Part shown: piece by piece, positions 50,430 through 63,900 of the stretch | How positions within the stretch are numbered: position 1 is the first letter of the stretch | How the letters are laid out: the number at the start of each line of letters is the position of its first letter | DNA from: Siphlonurus alternatus | Taxonomy: Eukaryota > Arthropoda > Insecta > Ephemeroptera > Siphlonuridae | NCBI GenBank assembly: GCA_949825025.1 | Contig: OX463778.1 | Location: 32,309,969 to 32,373,968 of the forward strand | Direction of reading: 5' to 3' | Length of the DNA: 64,000 bases | Made by a program: the position numbers and the translations under genes | Notes under the pieces: generated by a model | What the model was told of the DNA's origin: nothing | What the model saw: the letters and a program-made list of their open reading frames with translations, nothing else | Databases searched by the model: none

Positions 50430-50763
50430 CAATGGACAACATACATGAAAATTTTTTATTGCAGAAATGAATAGAGGGTACCAAATTATGCTACTCTGAA
50501 TTCTTTCAGATTTTTTTGAGACCCAGAACTATTTTTAAATAATTATTGAATGTGTGGCCACGCCCCCTGGAGGCGTCAATAGGCGTCCAGTCTATATCCT
50601 TTTTATTAAGGCTGCAGGGGTGCCAACTGAAATCACAGGACTTCCAATAATTATTTAAAAATAGTTCCGGGTCTCAAAAAAATCTGAAAAAATTCAGAGT
50701 AGCATAATTTGGTACCCTCTATTCATTTCTGTAATAAAATTTTTTCATGCATGTTGTCCATTG
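50430..50763. mobile_element. Palindromic element, family D copy 2
   Basis: Ends CAATGGACAACATACATGAA and a reverse-complementary end differing by at least one base. The inner arm blocks (TTTTTTATTGCAGAAATGAA, TAGAGGGTACCAAATTATGC, TACTCTGAATT) are shared with the element at 11705, whose outer ends are different. The centre contains a GC-richer stretch. Confidence 0.7.
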
Positions 50764-51293
50764 TTAATATTAATTTTTAAATATGCATGACTTTACTAAT
50801 TGACAAATTTGTACCCATGTCTCAATAAGTTCAGCAAAATATGTTTGAAAGGTAATACCAAATATTTGAATTACTGTATAAAAAAATCAATGATACTTTT
50901 ATAATAATAGATCTGTTAATTGAATAAGTCTGCTGTAGCAAAAAATAAAATTGTGAAGTTTCAGACCTAGTTTAAAAGGTTTTTATATAAATATGTACTT
51001 AAATTGTCATTAAAATTTTTTTTACATAAACTATCCTGTTTTATTTAAATTCATTTAACTCTCCTATCTTAACATTTAAGTTTTTACTTGTACTTAAACA
51101 ACAAGTTAATTTTATTATGCATATTATAGTTAATATTTACTGTATGTCATGTATTGTAAATTTAAAAAAAGAAACTTGTTTATTAACTTTTTAATCATAT
51201 ATTATGTTTAATATGAAATAACACATTACACTAACCATTCACATAGAAATATTTCATAGTATATTATATTTTATAGTAGATAAGTTATAATAA

Positions 51294-51648
51294 TTAAGGG
51301 TAAGGTAACGCCACCAATGTTAAAAAAAATCCCTCTCACAAAAATTCTGAAAAAAAATTAAAATGTTCTCCTCTACACCCCCTATCAGTAGCTAAAATAT
51401 CAGGTATACAAATACGATCTAGTTTTTGAGTTATGAATTTTTAAAGTTGACTAATTTAACATGGGAGTTTCATTTCTCCATGTTAAAGTAGTCAACTTTA
51501 AAATTTTATAACTCAAAAACTAGATCGTATTTGTATACCTGATATTTTAGGTACTGATAGGGGGTATAGAGGAGAACATTTTAATTTTTTTTCAGAATTT
51601 TTGTGAGAGGGATTTTTTTTAACATTGGTGGCGTTACCTTACCCTTAA
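51294..51648. mobile_element. TTAA palindromic MITE, family A, copy 4
   Basis: 355 bp, TTAA on both ends; the uninterrupted centre CTCCATGTTAAAGTAGTCAA serves as the empty-site reference for the nested pair at 44193. Confidence 0.87.
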
Positions 51649-53018
51649 GATAATAAAGAATTCAGGAAGACAAAAATAAGTGGAGTGCATTACAAAGTGC
51701 ATTGGCCACAATTAAGAAATATAATTAAGAAATATTTTGACCAAAAACATTTAAGTAGCAAAAAAGTTTAGACAATTTTTTTTATTGTATTAATAATTTT
51801 TTTATGTTACTTAATTACATTGGAGTTAACCTTTAAGGCATTTTTTTTCTTTCTTTTTTCTTTTTTCATATAATATATAAACATTGAACTACAATAAAAT
51901 TTATACAAGATATTTTTTCATTATATAATATATTACTGGGATTTAAAATTTAAAAAGGTTTACAAACACACATCTCGGAGAATTGTTATTTGAACAACGG
52001 GAGCAGGTTGATGACGGCTACTCTAGACCTACAGTGGGAGGGGGGACTCTGGCTTATCAGTCACCCGCGTTATCACAACACGCTCTGCCAACGATGGGAG
52101 AGGGGGGGAGAAGAGAGGATTTTTAATCGGGGATATATAGCCAGACGTGTATACAGGAGCAGAATTACAGCCACAAAGTCAGAAAATGTATTATAATCGT
52201 CAAAATAATTGCATATATATGAGAGATGAATAGAGTAAAATATTTTTAAAAACGGAGTGATCTTGTCGCGAGGTTAGGCAACTTTTTCAGCACCAAAACG
52301 AAGCAGGTCACATATCCAGCAGGGGCAATGGGTTTCGATCATGCTGCATTATAATTTATTAGTTTTATGACCCGTATCTTTTTAGTGAAAATCTAGTACG
52401 TACGTTCCCTAACCACAAAGCTAGATAATCTGGCAAAACAATACATATATATAATATATACGAAATACAAATTATTATCTTTTTCTAAAGTATAATTTTT
52501 ATAAGTTATTTAAATTTTGACGTGTACGTACGCCGCATTTTTATTTCCGTGAAACATTTTATAAAGTATCTGAACGAAAATTTTTGAAATAGATGAAGTT
52601 GAAGGGATTCACTCCGTTCTTTCAATGCCGTTCACGTACCCCGCTTTTAAATTTGAAACTCATTTTCTTTTTTTTCCTTTATATATATGCGAGTATATAA
52701 AATATGCATTGAAGGTAAAGTACAATATTTATATTTTAACGTATTAGTAAATCCCTTTCTGTTTCTACTTATTTTTTCCATTGAAACTGCATCGTATATT
52801 TACCATATTATTTTGACATAAATATTTAGTTGTTTTTCAACAAAAAAGGGGGGGGGGAGAAAATTAATGTCATAGAAAAATATAATAATTAAGCAACGAT
52901 CGAAGCAGAACAAAACATTATAAATTTTAATCACATAAAAAAGGAAGATATACACACACAAAAAAAATAATAATGACTTAACTCAATTGTATGAGATTAC
53001 ACTATGAAATAAAAAATA
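51649..53018. other. Region downstream of the ankyrin gene
   Basis: Likely includes the 3' UTR of the minus-strand ankyrin gene; a candidate AATAAA on the minus strand lies near 52526. GC-richer patches at 51985-52160 and 52255-52345 show no coding signature. Confidence 0.35.
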
Positions 53019-56000
53019 CTACTTTTTTCTCCTAGCATTTGACGTAACTACAGGTCTTGCTTGACTTCCATCTTGAGAAAAGGAATTTGGATCTGACGCT
53101 GTAGTTGGGGATGTTGGAGAATCACCTGCAGGAGTTACCTGCACTTTGGGTACAATAAAGACTCTTGGGGTTTGTGGGGGAGGAGTGCCTGGGGTTTGAG
53201 ATGGTAGCACTGTTGATGTAGCACACGCGACCGCAGCCGCCGGGCCGATCTGAGAACTCACAGAGAAATCTTGGTGCTTGGATTTACTCGAAGGTGAATC
53301 AGCGTTAGAACGGAAGGCTCGACGTAGTTTGGACCTTAACCAGGAGCCACCTCCTGAGGTATGTTGCTGTTGAGGAGGTGGTTGTTGCGGCAAGGGCTGG
53401 GAAGAAAGTTCGGGCTCGCTTCCCCACCGTCCGGAATTGGCGTGAGCCGCCGCGGCTCGCTCCAGAAGACGGTGCCGAGAAAATTTGTCAATCACTTCTG
53501 CACAGACGTGACGGCCGCAGTATCGAGCCCACTGCTCGGCGCGGAAACCACGGCCGAGGTCACGCAATGATGGAGATGCACCTAAAACGTAAAATTATTT
53601 TGTAATGAGTTCACACCGTAAGTGTAGATTTTAAGTACAAGTCTGCATATAAATTTTAATAATGATAATCCTACTATAATTGCTTACTTATAAATGGCAT
53701 GCAGACACTTTCTCTTTCTTACATTAGAACAGTTTAGCCGCATAATATAATTTTAATACTGGAGACGATGCCATATATAATGCATTATATAGAACTAAGA
53801 TTTATAATAATATATCACATCAATTTTATTATACTTTTAGTTTAAGAAACCATGGCAGTTGTGAATTAAAACATTAAATGACTTATATTTCTTTAAAAGT
53901 TTCTTGCTGCTTCATTTTTTCAAACAATTTAAAAAAAATAGGAAGAAATTTTTGAGAACCATGTTTTTTCTGCAGACAAATGCAATTAAAAGTTGAAGCA
54001 CGTAGTTTTACTAAATTTACTTCCTTCTGTCGTGACGAAGAAATGTCATTTAAATATAGTAGATTACATTATAAGTTTTTTTCTCCTTCTTTTATAAAAA
54101 AAGTACGTAAGTGTTTTGAATATTTTGCATTCGAGTCACATTGCGCATGTAGTAATCTAATACGTATAAACTCAGTTGAGAGCTTTTATACTATACGGTA
54201 TGTTTATTTAAACTATACATTTTTGCTACGATTACGTTATAATAATCCAGTATATTTTACTGCATTTAAGAGTATATTATCTATATATGTATACAATAAA
54301 TATATATAATATGGAGTTTTTTTAATATAAATATTGCATTTTATGAAGACTTTTAAATGTCACGGTTTGTTTTCAATGTAAATATTGATATACTCTTGTA
54401 TTGACACAAAGGGTGTCTGGATGTTCGTCAGCTTCAAAGAGATTTTACAATTGAACGATCACATAACAGAATATACAAGGACAGACAAAAATTGAGTCTG
54501 AAAATATTGACAATCTATGTAACATATAATACGTTCAATATAATGTATGTAAAAAAATGAGTACAGTTAGAGTGAATGCAACACAAAAATTTAAATATTT
54601 GTCAACATTAAAAAATATAAAATTATGCAGTAATTCTGCTGGTGTGATGCAGTTGCTTATTAACAATCGTTCTATACTAATTGAGATTGTTTTTATAGAG
54701 CACAAAACAATATAATCAATATATCAATATAAAAAAGATGGAACTTAATTAATTGATGGGTTTTACTTTGTACTACGCTTATTAATAATTTGTTCCATTA
54801 TAACAAAGTTAATACAATAAAATTTAAAAGTTAATTGGTGGACAGAGAATTGTAAACGGGAAAGTTGGAAAGCATCATATATTATATATAACTAAAAAAA
54901 TGTTATTTTATATATTCTGGTAGCATGTTACCATTTTAAAAAAATCAGTAGATATTATATAAGGCAATTTTTTTAACTGTTCAAGTTCTGAAATTAAAGC
55001 TTAAACCAATTTGAAACACTTTTGAAAAATATATAAAATACTGTGCAATATTCAATAACTCATGTACAAAAACTTTAAAAACAGACGAGCAACGATACTT
55101 TATTACGTTATAAAATATTAACTGTTTGTATTTCTACTAAAACATATTGTACATTTCTGCATAAATTTTCCATTCATTCAATGTTGACTACATGGTCTTA
55201 TAGTTAAATGAAATTAAATCATTCATAACATAATATATTGAATTGAAAAGGGAGTTAGAATTTGTACGCACAGCACTCAATTTTTTTTAACTATAAAATT
55301 TGTTTATTTTTTAAATTAAAAAATAATATATTGTCTACTTTTCAAACAAATTTATCGATTTTCATGAAATACTCATTGGATTTAAACTTAAAATATGTAT
55401 GCAAATGCAAACAGACGGCTTTTGTTCCCTTCTTTTTATATCCACTTCCCACAATCCACAATGTTATTCATTATTAGTGTCGTCCTCCTTTCAAGAACTG
55501 GAGTGCGAAGTTCGCTCCTCGCAGCAGTTTTATGCGTCTTATTGAGCGAGTTGACATTTTGTTTGCTACTTTTATTATATTCTCATTGCCAGTTATAAGC
55601 AATAATAGGATTATGATTGCATCCATGCATGCCAACAGTGTAATATACAACATATATACTTATGGTGCAAGTATAGGTTTTGTAATGTACAAATAAATAT
55701 TGAAACAGTACTATAGCTGTCAACACCTCAGATAAAATATAATGCATTATTCTATTTATCATAAATTAGTTTGTTACTTAAAAGGATGAAATAACAAGCA
55801 TATATACGTATAATATAAGGAACGGCTCGGGACATCATATGAACGTTTTACCCCTGCTCTGATTTTAGACGCTGTCACACTGTCCATTGATGCGTGCATG
55901 GTGAACTCAAACTTTCTGGGATAACAAAACTAGGTGCTCTTCTTATCTTACAAATCTGTATCTCTTTAATTGTTTATTGGAGTTGCAGCGCCAACAAATG

Positions 56001-58110
56001 AGTCAGGAATAAAGTTCGTGGTGTCCCGAGGAGGGGTACATATATCAGCACAAATATTTTATATCTGCGACAGAAATAGTAAACTTATTTACAGTTTATT
56101 GACCATGGTTAAACAATTTTCAAATTAATATAAAGATTTCAACTGCACTAATATTAAATATACATGCCATATATAAATTGTTTGTTCCTCACAACATACA
56201 CTGAAAAACTTGATGTTTCATAACTTTATAATAGACACTTCGGTAAATTTAATTTTGTTATCTGTTTTCTCTTACCAATGAACTGTATATAACGTTATTC
56301 CTATAATTATCATGTTAAATTTATGTTCTTATTTATATCAGTGCACCACATTTTTAAAACTTTTAATAAAGTGTCCATGTTTAGAGGTTTACCTGCGAAG
56401 AGCAGCAGTTTGGCACACTTTGTACGCCCCTGCAGTGCCGCTTTCATGAGGGGCGTGAAGCCCAGGTTGTTTCGAGCATCCACCTCGACCCCTGCGCATC
56501 GGCTCAGCAGCAAGTTCAGCACCTCCACGTGACCTGAAGAACCAATCATAGGGCGCAAATTATCACCAGGACATGTCACGTGATCAATGGTAGCCAATCA
56601 ATACCTCTAACAAACCAGGCTCATAAGATCAAAGTTAATGTGGAAAAAAATATATAATATAATTTAAATATTGCATTTATAATCATGATCGAAATATGTA
56701 AAAAATAAAAAAAAAATCAAAAGTTCAAAATTCCAAATATCGTTAAAAATAGCACCTTTTACCAGATCTTGAATTTTTGTTATAAGTAATCCAAATATAG
56801 AATTAAATATACAGTATAACAATTAAGTCAAACATTCACTGTCTGCATGAGAATTTTGAAAACTACACATTAAAATTATGAACCGTTGTGAACATAAAGT
56901 TTGCAAAGCTTACAACATTTCAACACATATTTCATTTGCTTAATTGTTCTAGAATATTGTTTTAATGTATCTCACACATATTATATATAATGTTACTAAT
57001 TTCGTATGAACTGTGCCGTATTTAACAACTTTACTATATCAAAGAACTATTAGAATATTTACATATACATATTACATGTGTATATATTTTACAACTAACG
57101 TTGCGGAAATTCATAAACATGAAGATTGTTTGATGTTTAGCATTTAAAATACAGACAGTTTGATGTATTATGCAATACGATGTTTGCCAAACATACATTT
57201 TTTTATTGTAAAAACAACTTATACACAGCAGGGCTCAGAGTGGGAAGGAGACTATTAATCTGTTGTCTTCAATTAGTCGCATTTCTATACATGTGTGAAT
57301 TAAAAAACAATAAACGAAAACATCAAGTATAACAAGCAATTAAAGCTATTCTTTTCTATATATTATTTATTTTAATCTCAAAACTAGAGCAGAATAAAAT
57401 ATTATAATACAAATTTATTCTGTAAGGACTGTAAGAATTTTTTATATAAATTTTTAAGTTATTGCAATGAAAAAAAATATATATATAAAAAGTTGAGCTC
57501 TTGATTGATCTTGTCAGGAATCATATAATGATAAAAAATATTGTATAGGCACAAATAAAATAAAAATACTAGATCAGGTTATATGGATTAGATTTATGAT
57601 TGATAGTAACGATATACATACACAATACATGCCTAAAAAGGAGCACATTTAGTTTATGCATGAATATAAAATTTAAGTACGCGCCCTGTCATGCAGACAG
57701 GAGGTGGAAAATTTTGTAAGCTTATAGACTTATAACAAATAATTATTATTAATTACTTAATTCATATTTATACTGTCAAGGTGACCCAGGTGAAAATTCA
57801 GAGGATGATGACGGTTATAATATACACGATACAATTTGTGTATATATTTCTTGCAAACGATTTTTCCTTGCAAGATTGCACCATTCCGAAATGGATCGAG
57901 GGTTTGATCCACCGTTGTATGAGACACAAGTGTCACATGCACAAACGTTCCATCTTGTCTGGGTTGTAGCAATGACTGACCTGCCTGCGCCGCGAAGTGC
58001 AGCGGGGTGTTGCCCTCGTTGTCCGGCCGGTTAAAGTCGACTGTGGGGAAGCGAGCGAGGCCCTCGAGCATCACCAGAGAGCCGCTCGACGCCACGAAGC
58101 TCACCGGACT
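53019..58110 (-). CDS. Ankyrin repeat protein, ANKRD33/ANKRD33B-like (3' exons only)
   Basis: Three exons: 58110-57981, 56533-56393, 53581-53019, joining in frame to 277 codons plus stop. Ankyrin repeats: SFVASSGSLVMLEGL..., DNEGNTPLHFAAQAGHVEVL, NNLGFTPLMKAALQGRTKCA and a degenerate last repeat (WARYCGRHVCAEVI). The rest is a Pro/Gln/Ser/Thr-rich tail with VFIVPKVQVTPAGDSP, similar to a conserved C-terminal motif of ANKRD33B, and a basic end RRKK. The family is best known from vertebrate photoreceptors, where ANKRD33 acts as a transcriptional co-regulator; function here is unknown. The first exon shown starts in phase 0, so at least one 5' exon is missing, probably beyond the right edge. Confidence 0.82.
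53582..56392. other. Ankyrin gene intron
   Basis: 2.8 kb, AT-rich. Frames of up to 109 codons occur (53980-54309 plus) but have AT-biased composition and no motif. Confidence 0.5.
56534..57980. other. Ankyrin gene intron
   Basis: 1.4 kb, AT-rich, no internal feature recognised. Confidence 0.5.
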
Positions 58111-59623
58111 CTGTAATCACAGCCAATGAGTTTGAGTCAAACTAGCAAAAATCAAAAGAAAACTGTTTCAATTTGATCCCAATTTTATCATTTTAAAAAT
58201 TCACTTAAATCAAACAACGTTCTGAACGTTTGCAACCGTTTCAGCAGAAATGCATATCAAGTGAATTAAATTATTTTTTAAATAATAAATATAATAAAAT
58301 TCCAGTAAAAGGAATCGAAAGTATATCTATTTTTAAGAGTCAACTGTTTACTTATCTAAATAACAATACGTTAAATTAACAAGAAATGTGTTAATGGTGA
58401 ATGTGTTAATTCGTATTACTGCTTTTATTTTATTTTTTTTTTTAATCATTACGTTTATATTACACTTTTTTGCATAAATTATATGTTTTATTGTTTTGTG
58501 TCTTTATTTTGTTGTTGTATGTTGTTGTTGTTTTTTCAGCTATATATAACTAAATAATGTAGGATATAATCACAATGTACCAACTGTTGGTATTTAATGT
58601 GAATAAATAAATAAAAGAAATAAAATATAATTTTCGTAAAGTTCAATATGCATCACAAAATTAATTATATTGAAGAAATTTAATATTTTGTATTAAAAAT
58701 AAGTTATAAATAATAACCCACGAGAGTCGTCAATAAAATATTAATATGCAGCAGTTTCCTGCTGGGTATTTTTATCATTTTAAAGAGCGTATCACTTTCA
58801 TGTAATATGCTTACATAAACATTATTAACATGTCTCATTTATGTTTTCACTTCGCTATCAGTATATACTCGGAAATTCAAACAGCACGTGTGACTTTATT
58901 AGTTCCGTGCAAGTTTCCAAAATAATCAAAGAAGGAGAATTCACATCAGAAGACGTGAAATCAACACTCACTTGCTTGCCCTCCAGCTTTCTATTAAACG
59001 ATGTTAATTATTTTAAAATTTTAACGCTGGCTTAACTTTTTAATTGAAAATTTAAAGTGAATCACAGTAAATTTAATATGCACTCTAATCTTAAAAAAAT
59101 TAAACATAGGTTGTTGTTTTTTTTGTTTTTTTTTACCTTCTATATTTATAACATAAATTTCTACCTCTCACATTTTAACTATTAATAACAACAAAAAGTT
59201 GTATAAATATATTAATTAAGTAAAACAGAACTAGATAAAAACAATTAAAAACAAAAATTAAAAAATACACGTGTATTTTACAACTCTCCGATAGAAAAAA
59301 GTAACGAATCTTTAAAATTTCAACATATTATTAATGAATTTAAAATTACACATGAAATAAGAATCTGTTATATAGTTATTATTGACATCATAGAGCAATA
59401 AAATTATAATCTAAATTAAGATAAAATAACTAGAACTACAGCTAGTGCTATCTAAAACTTAAATTATAAGAGTATTAATTATCACATCAGTCACATAATA
59501 CAAAAAAATTAGTTAATAAATATTCTGTACATGCCTTTCATATACATAGCAAGTTTCTTAAATTATTTGTTTAATTAAAGAGTTTATAATTAAACATATC
59601 TAATTGTCTTTTATAATATATAT

Positions 59624-59666
<43 letters not shown>

Positions 59667-60784
59667 TTATATAAGAATGAATGAAATAAAATACACTTTG
59701 ATTAAATTGAAAAAGTAATGACTTTTTCCTCGAGGACATTTCTAAATATCATGTTACAAGGTGGGATGTAGGTGTTTCCTTTCCTTCCTCCATGCTGCTC
59801 CGTCGATAAGGAAGCACAAAATATATAGGGCGTGTAGCCAAGAAACCAAAGAAATATAGGTCATTCTTCGTTACGGAGTGACGTTAAACTAGCTATATAA
59901 TGTAAATTGAAATAAAATCTAGTTGGCCTAACAACCACTGCTGTAAGTTCTTTTTATTGTATTAAAATATACACTTTGTGTCACATTTTTGCCATATTAT
60001 GTTTTTATCAAAGAACTATATAACAATAAGCTGATACTTTAAATGAACTTAAAATAGCACAATTGGATATAATTTTACTAAAGTATAAATAGTTTAGATA
60101 TTATTAATTGGAGTTATTCGTTACTTAATAACGTCATGAATTTACAAATAAATTGATTTCATTTAATTCTTCCTGTCCATGGCATTGTTAAATTAGTTAA
60201 AAATTGTTGGAAAAATAAAATATCAATTATTGTTAATGTGTATCAAATGTTTATAAAAAAATTGTAGATTAGCATGAAATGGGCATAAGAATCGGATTGA
60301 GTAAAAACGTTCAATAAAGTTTATGATGCAATATGTATGTATATGCTAACACGTACCGGTAGGTGCTCAAAAAATACCTATAATTGCCTGTATACATGTA
60401 GGCATTTCTTGATCCCCTGTCGGTACACGAAACCACTTTACCCACCTTGCACTCAACTCCTGCAAGGAAAAAAAAAAAAAAAAAAAAAAAGATACATGTT
60501 TTTTTTTTTCTTCTTGAGATAAACATAATGCAAATATATATTATATTAACATTAACCTTAAAGTAGATCTGTTATATATATATATATATATATATATATA
60601 GATATAACTTTTAAAGTTCAATATTATAATCAAATCTCATGCATATCTCATAGGAGAAAAACACAAATATGAAATAAAAACATGTTGTAGAATTATCTAA
60701 TTTTGTATCAGAAGTCAGAAGAGGTTTAATTTAATCCATGCAAGATATGTATGTAAATTATGTAAAATGAAACTCTAACACAGA
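58111..60784. other. AT-rich region, no gene recognised
   Basis: Probably intron or upstream sequence of the ankyrin gene. Contains (TA)n runs at about 59625-59662 and 60574-60602 and an A-run at about 60469-60490. Confidence 0.4.
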
Positions 60785-60925
60785 AGGCATCTATTCAGAT
60801 GCTCTGCGGAAATTGACTGGCAACATGAAGCGAGAAGAAATAGAATCTTGTCTGACCAGTCTCTATTGCCTTACTAGAAGTAAAATGGCTTAAACACCAG
60901 AGAACGTGGGCATAAGAAAAAAATA
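60785..60925 (+). mobile_element. LINE 3' fragment, same family as 32030-32402
   Basis: Matches in order the 3' part of the ZC3H3-intron fragment: GCATCT-TTCAGATGC, GGCAACATGAAG, AGTAAAATGG and GTGGGCATAAGAAAAAA. It keeps only the terminal 140 bp. Confidence 0.6.
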
Positions 60926-63900
60926 ATACATTTTATATCTAATTTTTATAATATAGTGCTTTCAATATTTGTTCCTCAGAATAATTGTATAATTCTTCTC
61001 ATCAGTAAATTGAATCGCCATGTCAGCTTCATAATTATAATGATACACATAAATTGCTTATGAACTTGAACCCTTTTTGAGATACTTATGATTTAATATT
61101 GATGTCAAAGTAAGCTGATGGCAAAAGCGTGGTGAAAAGTCTTAGAACCAGACACGGCTGGGGACCATTGCATGGATCTGAGAAGTTGTTTGGCCGAAAG
61201 CCATGCCACCTATTTAGTACCCTCACGAGCATTAACTAGAGCTCTGACGCTCAATTATACACCAACACACCTTCACATACGAACCATCTCTAGGGAGCTT
61301 TGTAGTTTTGAGCTTTTAGCCAAACAAACAAACAGGCAAATAATGGCACACTATATAGCACCACAGCTAGCTAGAGCTTTTTAATTTCTTTTACATTCCT
61401 TTTGTTTTCCATTGAAATCAAATTAGAATTTTTATTATTGTGTTTTGTCTACATATAAAAAAAAAAAACTTTAACCTACTTTTTTTTATAAAGAATAAAA
61501 GAATTATTATAGAGATTTTTATCGATGCTATAGATTTAAAGTGGTTAAAAAAGAAATTTGGCAAACATTTTAATTGTATACAGAGTGCAGTGAAGCGACA
61601 TGAAATAGATGTTATTGCTATAATGATGTTGCTATAGTCGCAAACATTAATCTTGTGTAAAGACATGTTCTTGGCTCTCACATCTTTGTGGGCCATCAAC
61701 ACACGTAATTTGCGAACACACGCAAATCTTTTGTCACAGTTAACGCAAGGTTTTGTGACTATACGAAATGAGTACATCAGTGCAGTATATTGACAAAAGT
61801 GTTTAATCATTCTCAAGTACACATGTATGCAGTCTAAAATGAATTAAAAATTAAATTGCACTTAATTGAATCATTATATTTTTAACTACATAATTTATGT
61901 TCTTGCAGGTAAAAAAATTTGTTTTATCAGCAGGTTCATTTAGTGAAATTAGATGAAAATGGTCACATTGCCTTGACGCAGATATAAACTGAAAAAAAAA
62001 TATATTAAATAAATTTCACTAATTATATTAGTTACACCATTAATATTATTTGTAGTTATTCACTTCATACAAAATTAAAATCTAAATAATTAAAATGTCA
62101 TTAAATTGCTTACATTTATAATATGAAGAAAAAAAAAGAAAGAATACTTCAATATCGACCCACTTTTTTCCTTCTTTTTATCCTGTAAAGTATGCAACTA
62201 TTTTAGCACCTGCGTACTGCGGGTTGACGCCCATCAGGAGCTTCTATCACGGTTCACGAGGGTTCATGACTGCAGGCTAAAATATCACAAGACAAGTATA
62301 AAACTACAAATAAATTTATATTCGGTAATACTATAGATTTATAGCATATTATAATAATGAGTTTAATTTTCGATTTAATTGTAAAACAAAACCAGAAGGT
62401 ACTCCTCATAAAGTTTAAATGCGAAATTTTTAAAAGAACTGACAGTTGTAATCTGCAGCTAGCTACTGAAGCTGAAATGCATGCATATCATATTTTCACA
62501 CATGAAGTAATTGAGAGCAGAAAATTTTCACAAAAAAAAAAAAAAAAAAAAAAAGGGAGAGAGATATATCACCCTCTTACTTTTTGACATGAGAGTGAAT
62601 CACTACAAATTTAAACTGCATGAGGGTGTTAAAGAGCGTTGTTGTGTTTTGTTATTTAACACCATTAATATTGCAGTAAAAATTTGTAAGCATCAGAGAT
62701 TTGACTTGAGGTAAAATTTAAGTGGACTTGCTTGTTAATCGTACTTATTAAAGAAGATAAGGACTCTATAGTCTATACTTTTTTTGTTATAAGCTGTATT
62801 TATTTGCAAAGCTATATATGCAAATTTTAAAATGGTCAATGTAAAGGAGATCTTATTAATTAGCCTCAAGGACTTCATACACCATGTATTATACAATATA
62901 ATATATGTAGTATATGTACAGTATATAATTATACTGTATATATATAACTTTTATATTATTTATATATTTATGGACGGTTGGATTGTGTGAGCTAATTTCC
63001 ATTATTACAAACCAACATCACTGTCGTAAAGTGATTAATATTTTATTTATATTTTAATATTGGAATGATTCATTATTAATTTAATGTGTGATCTTAATAA
63101 TGTATGTATTAGAGAGTTCATAAATTTCTAAAAGATTGACAAGAATGTTATATTATTTATAATATATTATATTATATTACTTTTGAAATTAGATTTTAAA
63201 AATGAAAGTATATAGTGTTTGTATTTAATATTTACGTGTAATACAAAATAGGAAACATCCGTAGGTAGAAAATAATATATTACTAGCATCGAATTTATCT
63301 ATATCTATAACATTTCCTTGTCACAAGGTTTCATGCAAATGTAAATTCAAATCTGGCATATAGCTTTCAACATTTCTTTCATATTAGCAACAAAGAGGAA
63401 AAGAAATTGAGGAAGAGGTCTTGTATTATATTAAAAAAAATATGTAAAATATAGTAAAAATCCTTGCAGTTTCATTCAGTAAAATAAAATATTTTTACTA
63501 ATTGAACATTGCATATTATTCTTAGAAATTTCTTTAAAACTTAATTTTTGATTCGTTTAAAATTGATTTCACTGTGGAATAAATTTAAAAGCTTTTGAAT
63601 AAATAAAAGGGTAAGAAAATTACCATATTTATATAAAAAGTTATTAAAAAGAAGATTGAGTTTAACACATTGAAAGAAACACATGAATCTATTAAAATAT
63701 ATAATACTATAATTATTTTTATCTTACATTTGAATGAAAAACATAAAAATATAATAGAAGAAAAGGAACAATAAATTATAATATTCAATAATTATATGTG
63801 TACAAAAAATGAAAACTGGACCGTGGAAGCCCTATGTTTTAATATGAATTTATTTTTATAGCTTTAAGAGGAAGAGGTTTGAATTAAAGCCCTTCAAATA

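Noticed and set aside
59625..60602. CRISPR-like regular spacing
   Set aside because: Only simple (TA)n runs; no spaced repeats. CRISPR is not expected in an animal genome.
61418..61822. 134-codon minus-strand frame with CVNCDKRF
   Set aside because: Looks superficially like a C2H2 finger but lacks the second histidine at the right spacing, has no neighbouring fingers and no splice context.
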